This document shows, one piece after another, positions 55,916-64,000 of a stretch of DNA of 64,000 bases. Each line of letters begins with the position of its first letter. Position 1 is the first letter of the stretch. A model generated the notes under the pieces. It was not told the origin of the DNA and ran no database searches. It saw nothing but the letters and a program-made list of their open reading frames with translations. Both the position numbers and the translations under genes were made by a program. Source of the DNA: Kitagawia praeruptora (taxonomy: Eukaryota > Streptophyta > Magnoliopsida > Apiales > Apiaceae); contig CM075349.1 in assembly GCA_037693485.1 (NCBI GenBank), positions 69,233,001-69,297,000 of the forward strand, read 5' to 3'.

Positions 55916-58474
55916 TCACTCCTGGTTCTTCTTTTTACTACCCTTTGTCTGATCTTTATCTCCCCCAGCTTTATCATCCTCAGTCTGGTGGTGTTGTTGT
56001 TGTTGTCTTTGAATTGTCTTTATCTCCCCCTTTTTGACATCAGCAACATTAATTCCAAGAGATTCAGAAACAGAACAAATGAGATTCATAAGAACTGCTT
56101 GATTTTCCATAATTGTGACTTGGTTATCTTCAAGTGATTGAAGTCTTGTTTGAATATCAATTTGAGAATTCTGAATATCTTTCAAAACATCAGAATGAAC
56201 TTCAATGTTGGAAGTGCTTCTAGTATCTCTAGTATCAGAATCAGAAAGAACTGTATCTTCAAGTCTTGTAGAAGAAGTTGCTTGATTTGTATGATATTCA
56301 AGTAATAAAACCTGATTAGAAGTATCAACATCTTCATCTTTCTGTTCTGAAACTGAAACATGATAATCATCTCGTTCACCAGTATTCTGTGTACTAACAT
56401 CTTCAAATCCTGACTCCTCCTTAGAGTGATCAAAGACTGTTGATGTCTCAATTCTAGCTGATATTGGAAGTACATACAAAGGAACACTAGGATCATTAGG
56501 ATCTTCATCTGGTACATATGTATCAAGAGATTGCTTTATCCTGGCACCTCTTCTATTAATGATTTCTGCAAGCCTCTCCTTTTGCTTCTGAGCTTTAACT
56601 TCTGGCTTTGCATTGTGATGTGCTAGGTCATTCTTCTGATACATTTTGATGAATGAATAAGTACCAGCATCCATACCCAAATTTTCAGACCAAGATTCAG
56701 GAAAAACCTGATCCCAGAAATCAAATGATGGTTTCCTAATTTTCTCTCCCTTACTATGGAGTTGATCATCCATACCCTCATTCTCACTTTGACTTACTAA
56801 AGTCAACACTCTTTCTACCTCACCTTTTGCCTGGTCAGGAGCCAGCCGCTCAAATTGTGGATATAAGTCCATCTTTTCAAGTGTATCACTCAAATTTAGA
56901 TAAGTGCTCTCATGACCTACAGAAAAATAGAGTTTAGAAGAAGTTTTTATACCTGAACTCACATGGAGAGAGGGTTCCTCATTTGGCATGTGGCTTGAGG
57001 TTTTCTCCAAGGAGTGAGCTGCTATAGTCTCAGAACCCTTACAATCATCTTTTTTCCTTTCAGAAACTACAGACTCCAGTATACCACTTTCAGGTTCTTT
57101 ACTAGACTCTGATGTCTTCAGTAATACTTCATTAGACACCATAGTTAGTACATCACCGTCTTTAAGTGTTGTTTGCTGAGACACACCCTCAAGGTGGATA
57201 GACTCTGACTGAACAAAATTTGTTTGATCTTCAGAAAAATCAACCAAAGTCATTCCTCCCATATCATAGGGTATCTCACTTGCATTTTCAGTCATCACAG
57301 AAGTCCTTTCAACATCAGCTATCACAGCTCCTGAGTCATCCTTCCTCTGACTAGATGGTTCTTGTGTTACAGTGACTGTGATCTGATCTTTCCTACTATT
57401 CACCACTGGTGCAATAGTATCTTCTGTTGACTGCATTCCTCTATCTACTTCCTCCAGTTGTTCACCTTGAGCTGAAGCATCTTCAATAATGACATTCTTG
57501 TCAAATAAATATGCATGAAGTGATTGAAGTGCACCATGCTTCGAGAGTCCAAATTTTTTGACTAATTGTCTTCTGACAGACACATAGAAATACATCTTCA
57601 TTAAGTCAAGTCTTTGATGTAGAAGTCCATATTCATCTGGAAATAAAAGTTTTGGTACTCTTTCAACCAGAAAGTCTAGAACAGGCCTTGACAACTTCAC
57701 TTTGAGAGAAATTAGTCCCATAGCCAGTCTGTATGATAATGTAGTTTCCCATGAAGAATCAATATCCAGATCTCTCTTGTCAAATACTGACATAGATGTA
57801 GCTTGATTTGTAGAAACCTGCATGATATTAGTTGGACTAGACTCTGTGTGTGTAGGTGACAATTGAATCTTTCTCCTTGTTCTCCTGATATAGTGAGCAA
57901 AAGATTTATCCTGAGAAGACTCAAGAGGTGTAGACACAGAAGTGATCTTGGGATGAGATCTTTGTTCAATAGACACAGTCTTTTGAGAGTCAGTATCTAG
58001 TAACTGTTTTCCCTTTTTAAGAACTACAGCCTTTTGAGAGACTGCAGCCTGACTGTGACTAGGTTTTTCATCTCTTTGTGCTAACAAAGAAAGTTGAATT
58101 GCAGCCTTCAATTCTGCTCTCTCAGCAAGAGTTAAATCATCATCATCTTCACTAGAATTACTACTACTACTTGACACAACAAATCTTCTCTTCCTTACAA
58201 CTGATGTCTTTTGAGAAACACCAGAGGTTGGTTTCTTTGAAACAATAGGCTGTGGATCAAAATTTGGTTCTTGAATTGTTTCAGAGACTATAATGTTTTG
58301 GGCTACTTGGGTAGACACAGGTGGGTTCTCCTCCAATTGAGATTCCTGAGCCATTTCACCACAAAAGAAAGAAGAATTGTAGAAAGTAGGAAGATGAGTT
58401 TTAAGAATTACCTGAACATGATATGGATAATGAATTGCAGGTATTTCATCTAGATTCTTTTCATTGTCCTTCTT
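55916..58474 (-). CDS. SIRE-2 additional ORF, 5'-truncated
   Basis: 812 codons from the first ATG (58354), but the frame is open a further 40 codons to the junction at 58474 (including AIHYPYHVQ), so the true start was probably upstream and was cut off by the chromovirus. Features: a Ser/acidic stretch (SSSSSNSSEDDDD, about residue 60), a basic RRTRRK cluster (about 160), a helical segment LISLKVKLSRPVLDFLVERV (about 210-240), and a C-terminal coiled coil (SQIDIQTRLQSLEDNQVTIM) followed by DVKKGE and a Gln/His/Lys-rich tail. The order coiled coil, DVKKGE, basic tail parallels SIRE-1 residues 700-800, so the two ORFs look homologous although the rest has diverged. No membrane segment is seen. 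Function unknown. Confidence 0.8.
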   Translation of the reverse strand, partial: KKDNEKNLDEIPAIHYPYHVQVILKTHLPTFYNSSFFCGEMAQESQLEENPPVSTQVAQNIIVSETIQEPNFDPQPIVSKKPTSGVSQKTSVVRKRRFVVSSSSSNSSEDDDDLTLAERAELKAAIQLSLLAQRDEKPSHSQAAVSQKAVVLKKGKQLLDTDSQKTVSIEQRSHPKITSVSTPLESSQDKSFAHYIRRTRRKIQLSPTHTESSPTNIMQVSTNQATSMSVFDKRDLDIDSSWETTLSYRLAMGLISLKVKLSRPVLDFLVERVPKLLFPDEYGLLHQRLDLMKMYFYVSVRRQLVKKFGLSKHGALQSLHAYLFDKNVIIEDASAQGEQLEEVDRGMQSTEDTIAPVVNSRKDQITVTVTQEPSSQRKDDSGAVIADVERTSVMTENASEIPYDMGGMTLVDFSEDQTNFVQSESIHLEGVSQQTTLKDGDVLTMVSNEVLLKTSESSKEPESGILESVVSERKKDDCKGSETIAAHSLEKTSSHMPNEEPSLHVSSGIKTSSKLYFSVGHESTYLNLSDTLEKMDLYPQFERLAPDQAKGEVERVLTLVSQSENEGMDDQLHSKGEKIRKPSFDFWDQVFPESWSENLGMDAGTYSFIKMYQKNDLAHHNAKPEVKAQKQKERLAEIINRRGARIKQSLDTYVPDEDPNDPSVPLYVLPISARIETSTVFDHSKEESGFEDVSTQNTGERDDYHVSVSEQKDEDVDTSNQVLLLEYHTNQATSSTRLEDTVLSDSDTRDTRSTSNIEVHSDVLKDIQNSQIDIQTRLQSLEDNQVTIMENQAVLMNLICSVSESLGINVADVKKGEIKTIQRQQQQHHQTEDDKAGGDKDQTKGSKKKNQE

Positions 58475-61400
58475 TGTGACGCCCCCAATTCCGAGGTCGG
58501 AGATTCAGGTCGTCACATCACCATCCAACCATATCATACCTGTATTAACTTTATAACTCAACAATACATCCATCAAGACCTCAATCTTACGCACATACAA
58601 GTTAGAGCCTCAGAAACGACAATCAAAAGTAACACTAAATATTACAATTCATCTGTACAATCCAGAATCTTACGCACTTCCACTTATACAACTACACTTG
58701 AAGACAAGTCTTACTATTACAGTTGAAAACCTATCAGACTTACTCTGTAGTATTTTTCAGGAACTAAATCATCTCCGGGGTAAATCTCCTACTCCTCTTC
58801 TGCTGGTGCGGAGTTAACCGACCAAATTCGTCTCTTTCTGAAAAGTTTTTATAAAGCAAGAATGAGCTACATAATGCTCAGCAAGTTCACCATTTTGAAA
58901 AATAATAAAGTGGTTTATTTTGAAAACGTTCCCAACTGTATTGGTATATATCTCAGATTACAAAACATAACTCGACAATATATATGTCAGAGTTTGAATA
59001 AAACGTTTATACTCACTAAGGAGCTTTAAGAATAACATATGAATCCTTTATAAGGTTCTCATTTCGATATATCTCAAGTTTGAAAATATATGTATGAGTA
59101 TATCAGTTTCGGCAAACACTCTACGGTTAAAATAATGTACAGGGATGCATTGATGCAAAACCTCTTTCCTTCCATTAGCTTAGAAGGTTCCTCATTCAAA
59201 AACATTTCATTCTTTGAAATAATTGCAAGAGTGCACTAACACGTGCCAATCTCTATAGAAAATCTTGCAGTTCTAGATACTGCACGCTATCAATATTTTT
59301 CTTATCAGAAATCACACTATCGGCAACTTGGCACTTAGGCCCAAGAGGCAGTGTTTGAGTATTTTTCCAAAGTGGAGGATGGGACTGGAAGAAAACATAA
59401 AAACCTGACAAGGATTGACGATGATCAGTCGCCACAACCAAGTCCAACAATCCGCGGGTCTTCTCTACTAGTAGAAGGATAGAAACTACATCCGTAACTA
59501 CCCTTGGGTGAAAACTACATCCGTAATCACCCTCGATGAAAACTACATCCGTAATCATCCTTCGGCAACACCTGGGCCGGAATAATAATTGATGGACCGC
59601 CTGGCTCACGGCCGCTTACACATCCCGGGAATCGTTCGTCAACGATTCCCACACCTGCCAGAGTCCCTTTTTTTTCTTTTTCTTTCAAAACTTGTTTTGA
59701 TTGAAAATCGAGTAGTTGAGGTCCGACATCAGTCGACCAATAATTCTTGAAAAACGTGCAAGGGAGTAAAACCTGACCGGGGGTTTTCGAAAACATTTTA
59801 AGTTCGAAAGAGTTCGAGTTTAAAAGCGATAGACGTATCTTGGATTAGTTTTATTTAAAAATAATAAATAATTAATGAATAGTAATTTAGGATTTAATAA
59901 GAATTAATAAATTAATTATTTAATTAAATTAATCTTCTAATCCAAGATAAATATTTTTGAGTATTTTTAATAATCGTATAAATAATAATTACTTAAGTAT
60001 ACGACACTTCCCGAACGCTTCTTCGGGTTTTCACAATTTAATCACAATAATATACCGCTCCCCGGTCAATAGTATATTTGGACTGCTACGACCTCTATTG
60101 CTAGAGTCGTTGTCCGAAGAACATTTTTCATTCTAAGTCCAAGGGTATAAACACATTTACATATATCTCAATCTCGACATAAAGTCTTGTCAAAACATAG
60201 AACATAACACGTATAGAATCTACAAACACAACAGTGGAAAACTATATATAGGAGTTTTGAAAAGTAAACTTGCATAGGTAAAATCAAGAATATAATCTTC
60301 TGAAATTAAATACTTAGGGTTGGAAAACTTGCCTTGGTGGGGTTGGAGTGGTCGGCTCGCGAAGTGGAAATGGAAATCTATTCATAATCAATATTTGTAC
60401 GTTAGTACCTTAACAACGCTACTTAATCATAAGGTTTTAAAAATCGTAAGACCAACTTAACGACTCCACTTGTGACCACTAACCCTCTCATATGACCATG
60501 TCGTCACATTATCACTTCCGTTACCCATTCGACTCAAATCCATTCCTCAAACTCGAAACTCAAGTGAGCATTCTTAAAACTACTTTAAACTAATCCCCTA
60601 AGTGGTTTTTCACTTGCGCATACCTCGCTCCAACATTTTTATAAAATTGAAAAATACATATTTTAATCCAATTCTTTTTGGACAGCCTTTCCACTTGTTT
60701 AATCTGTATATCCTCAAATTTTCATAACATTTTCATAATTTTAAGGGGTCCTAACTCAGTTCACAAGTGGACAACACAGTGCAGTCCGAATTCCAGAACC
60801 ACACTGCACTAATCCGGCCATAACTCAAAATCTACACATCTCCTGGGTGTGAGCCTTATATTTCTAGAAACTACATTCAAATACCTTTCTAACCATATGT
60901 ATTGGGTCTTAAGGAGACAAGTTTAAGGGGTTCAAAACCCTCCTACAAGACAGTACATGCTCCCAGAATTTACAACAAGCATCTTATCAACTTCAACACT
61001 TCACAATAACACAATACTCTCTTTACAACCATTAACTCCACCAAGATTCATCTCTATAACATACATGAGACTACATACTCTAATCACATGCCTTATTATT
61101 ACAACAACAAGCATAAAACTTCAAGATTTCATCATCTAAAGCTCAAACCATCAAGATTCACTCCAATACTTATAGATCTAACAATATAAACTATAAACTT
61201 GTCATGGCTAAGGGTTGAGAGATATTTATACCTTCCTTGAGTCTCTAGTGACCTTGTATGAGCTTTCTAACCCTTGGAGAAGCTTGATCTATCCTTAATA
61301 ACCTTAAACTAACAAGAACATCAAGAACAAAACTTAGAAATTTTCGGAGTCAATATACCCCAGCTGAAAGAACTGGAAAAACGAGGTCCTTACCTTGCTT

Positions 61401-62172
61401 TTCTGGATGAGGCACCTAAATAATAGTTGTAGATCATCTCAATACCTTTCCAAAAAGCTATAGAACGCAATATTTGGATGAGAAATGAAGGCGCTATGGC
61501 TGTTTGAATCTCCCCTCTCTGTTTTGGCCGAAAATGAAGAAAAGGGAGAGAGAAATGTTTTGTTTTGTTTGGTTTGAATAATGTTTATTGATATGTGTTG
61601 TTATATGTGTATAAGTCACATGTTGCAAGCCTAGTGATAGCCTACTAGGTTAGACCATACTTCCATGTCTCCTAAAGCATGGTGCATAACTTTATGCTTT
61701 TTGCTTTTTACATTACTAGTTTGCTTTTCTAACTAGCTACTTGCTTGATAATTGCATGTAATATCTCCCTTATTTTATTTCTCCACCAATGTTTGTCACT
61801 TAATCCTTAATCCATAACGTATCTTAAATAAACTCCTCGTAATGACATTTTGTCGCGTAGAGATTTCCTTCGTAATTCCTTAAGTACTTAATTTTGTAAT
61901 TCCCTTAAATATCCATAACTTCTTGTCTTAGGCTTTTAAAATCTTTTAATACTCTAATAATCTTCAAAGTCCCAAGCTTTTATGTAATTTAATAGAAGTG
62001 GATTTCTTGCTTTCAATAACCTTCCTTTTTGCTCACACATCTTATGCCACGAAATTTAATACTCGGAAAATTAAAATCCACTATATGTCATTGGTGGCTC
62101 CAAAGTGTCCATCATCCATAATATCATACTTCATTAAATTTTAAAATATTACCAAAAATTAGGATTCTTACA
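58475..62172 (-). repeat. 3' LTR of the chromovirus
   Basis: 3,698 bp, + strand TGTGACGCCCCCAATTCC to GATTCTTACA. Colinear with the solo LTR at 47694-54430 in reverse orientation without the hAT insertion. It contains the 118-codon ORF (59609-59253) and the same tandem repeat of about 27 bp (about 59465-59560). Confidence 0.92.
59253..59609 (-). other. 118-codon ORF within the chromovirus LTR (second copy)
   Basis: Same length and frame as 53293-53649 in the solo LTR. Differences are mostly single substitutions. See that entry for content. Confidence 0.4.
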
Positions 62173-62191
62173 GCCTCCCCTCCTTAAAAGG
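62173..62191 (-). other. Polypurine tract of the chromovirus
   Basis: The minus strand reads CTTTTAAGGAGGGGAGGC immediately before the 3' LTR. The remnant at 9501-9518 has the same structure. Confidence 0.8.
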
Positions 62192-62205
62192 ATTCCGTCC
62201 CGGAA

Positions 62206-64000
62206 TCAGGTTGAATACAGTTGGGGATACTTTTCACGCATTGCGCTTTCTAGCTCCCAGGTTGATTCCTCGACATTCTGGTTCCTCCACAAAACTCTTA
62301 CTAGTTTGACAACCTTATTCCTCAGCACCTGCTCCTTCCTATCCATGATCTCCACGGGTTGTTCCACATAGGTCAAGTCTAGTTGCAGGTTTACCTGGTC
62401 ATATTCTATGTCGAAAGTCGGTATGATAAGGTCGTAGCATAGACACGTGAAACACATAATGAACTTGCTACAAGCTTGGGGGCAAGGCTAGCTCGTAGGT
62501 CCACTTCCCGATATACGCCTCAAAATCTCAAAAGGTCCAATAAACCTCGGACTTAGCTTCCCTTTCTTACCAAACCGCATCAATCCTTTTCAGGGGGATA
62601 CCTTTAGCATCACGAAGTCTCCCACCTCATACTCCTTTGATATCTCAAAAAATTTGACCATTCGAAATAATGGGTTTCGTAAAAACTAATGACTTTTACA
62701 TGCACTCGTCTGCACCGTAAAGGCGTAATATCAATTCGAAATCTTCATTTAATAATTCGTACATATCGTGATTGCAAAAATTTCTCATCCACCCATAAAA
62801 TTATTTTTCATCCAGGTTCGAATATTCATGAAAATTAGGGCTATTGCAGTCTCACCAACGCTTTAATGTTGTTTCTCAACGCATGCTCTCCTCGACCTGT
62901 ATTCCTTATCGGTTGTTCTATGAATGAAAATTTCTATCCCACTACTTATACGTTACTCTTCTACCTTGTTCATAGTATCCGTGTTGAGTCCTTGTATCGT
63001 TGGGCCGTGAATACTTTGTGGTCGTGTTCTATAATATGAGACAACGTCAATACGCAAGGTATTCCTCATTTTCCTTGGCTTGATTAGCACGCATGTGTTG
63101 CCTCCCGTCGGTCGTTACCACTTGCTATGGATACTATATAGTCTTCGGTATACGTCGAACCAGTTCAGCTACTATATCCCTCGTTCATTGACTTCTTCGT
63201 AACGCAAGAAAAGCGAAACTTCTTCTTTCGTAGTACGCTTTACAAGAGACGTCCTTACGTCCGCATGGTGCCGATCGTGATAACAACATTCGTTTCATGG
63301 ATAAGTTTTTATTCTCGACTGCCCCGTGAAATCTAAGGCACGACACTAATTATAAATTCGAACGTCTGGACAAATCTTCTTCCCTGTCCATCAGCCACAG
63401 ATCAAATTAGTACACACGCTCAATCTCTTCGTTAAATATACTTGGAAGCACCTTCAATATTCGTAGTTTAATCTTAAGTCTTTATCTGACGTAATCGCTA
63501 CCGAAGTTTTATACTGCACCACCATCTTTTCCGTATATAAATCGATAATCTTCTAAATGGAAAGTCTTTCGTAGGTAAATCACTTAGTTCAACAATTATA
63601 AATCAACTAGGGCCATCTCTTGGCTCGGTCTTCGGCGACCTACTTATGAAATTCATTATAATTTTGTCCACGTTCAAGATTTTCTACAGGCGGAATTAAT
63701 CCACTAGATCTCTATCATTCTACTTTCGACATGTCGCGTTTGTACTTAATAGTTTGCCAATGCCATTCTTCATACCTGTCTGCCAAACATTCTCTTAATT
63801 CTCTATACATCTTTGTCCTCCCCCATAATTTAGTCATTTTCCTCTAACATTATTCTTTATTGTATATACTCTATTTTCTTGGTCAATACTGACTGAATTC
63901 CAATTTCGAATAATCCCTTCTATAAGTATCGGCCACCACACTGGCCTTTCTTGGGTCATAACAAATTTCTCCATTATACTCCCTGCTCCCTTTCATCACC
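62206..64000 (-). pseudogene. Chromovirus pol 3' end with chromodomain
   Basis: The chromodomain is at 62206-62400 (PVEIMDRKEQVLRNKVVKLV, RVLWRNQNVEESTWELESAM), the module that tethers chromovirus integrase to heterochromatin marks. Upstream on the minus strand the integrase C-terminus reads GDFVMLKVSP, stop, KGLMRFGKKGKLSPRFIGPF and ILRRI (about 62625-62500), with frame changes before the chromodomain. The RNase H-integrase junction motif RKASVVADT is at about 63905-63945. Intervening integrase sequence is badly decayed. A fragment resembling an LTR end (AATTAGGGCTATTGCAGTCT, about 62835) suggests a further small insertion at about 62650-62850. Confidence 0.85.

Larger units (their letters stand above)
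54964..58474 (-). mobile_element. SIRE-like Copia retrotransposon 2 (3' portion)
   Basis: The left LTR (54964-55698) is followed by the minus-strand polypurine tract ATAGGGGGAGAT (55699-55710), making this the 3' end of a minus-strand Copia element. The 5 bp before the LTR are ATCTC. The additional ORF lies next to the 3' LTR, as in SIRE-1. The chromovirus at 58475 separates this part from gag and pol, which must lie beyond the window. Confidence 0.85.
46717..64000 (-). mobile_element. LTR retrotransposon B copy 2 (3' part), heavily nested
   Basis: Its left (3') LTR is 46717-47170, preceded by AATAC (46712-46716). Interior sequence equivalent to copy 1 is at 47171-47693 and 54436-54963. It is opened by a chromovirus solo LTR (47694-54430) and by SIRE-2 (from 54964). 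The 5' LTR is not in the window, so the right end is not seen and the given end is the window edge. Confidence 0.8.
58475..64000 (-). mobile_element. Chromovirus (Ty3/gypsy), 3' part, runs off the window
   Basis: 3' LTR 58475-62172, polypurine tract and decayed pol in minus orientation, entering SIRE-2 after TTCTT (58470-58474). The 5' part and the second TSD are outside the window. LTR length near 3.7 kb and a chromodomain fit the Tekay/Del branch. Confidence 0.88.

Noticed and set aside
56182..56526. 114-codon ORF overlapping the SIRE-2 additional ORF in another frame
   Set aside because: A Met/Ile/Leu-rich out-of-frame shadow of the long ORF, with no motif of its own.
62640..62860. Possible solo LTR inside the chromovirus pol
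   Set aside because: Only the right end (AATTAGGGCTATTGCAGTCT) resembles an LTR terminus. I found no matching left end or TSD, so it is mentioned only in the pol entry.

Overview
The window is nuclear DNA of a flowering plant, almost certainly a eudicot. It is AT-rich, has no bacterial-type operons, and about nine tenths of it is nested transposable elements. A eudicot is suggested by SIRE-type Copia elements, chromovirus elements with LTRs of about 3.7 kb, Stowaway/Tourist MITEs, a TRIM element and two host-gene remnants with plant signatures (a GRAS/DELLA-like gene and plastid HDR/IspH). I cannot name the species. No intact host gene was found.

Layout. (1) 1-12.7 kb: a decayed GRAS/DELLA-RGL1-like gene (996-1307 and 11433-12720, + strand) is cut in two by LTR element A (1308-11427, TSD GGTAC). 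Element A contains a CACTA transposon inside its left LTR (1744-7055), which carries an intron-containing fragment of HDR, and a chromovirus remnant inside its gag (7834 to about 10030). (2) 12.7-28.2 kb: non-autonomous LTR element B copy 1 (12735-28247, minus strand). Into it jumped a Copia element (13303-26346, TSD ACAGC), and into the right LTR of that Copia jumped a second non-autonomous element, C (19376-25243, TSD ATTTT). (3) 28.2-30.1 kb: unique-looking DNA with a GGT-rich minisatellite and a Stowaway MITE. (4) 30.1-42.6 kb: a very young SIRE-like Copia element (LTRs of 515 bp with one mismatch, TSD TTTTA, minus strand) with gag, pol and a long additional ORF downstream of pol. (5) 42.6-46.7 kb: TRIM, Tork-like Copia and LINE fragments and MITEs. 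(6) 46.7-64 kb: element B copy 2, opened by a chromovirus solo LTR (47694-54430, TSD AACAC), which itself holds an apparently intact autonomous hAT transposon (49472-52565, 8-bp TSD). Copy 2 is opened again by a second SIRE-like element (from 54964), whose additional ORF is cut by a chromovirus (from 58475) that runs off the window.

Functionally the window is a record of transposition. The loci that could still make protein are the hAT transposase (801 codons without a stop), the young SIRE gag and most of its pol, the additional ORFs of the two SIRE elements, and the single ORF of element C. The observations most worth following are: a tandem array of short hairpins in element B whose stems covary between units; an 8-bp word spread about 50 times through the young SIRE element; a CTGATG-type array shared by the LTRs of two unrelated Copia elements; and the HDR fragment captured by the CACTA element.
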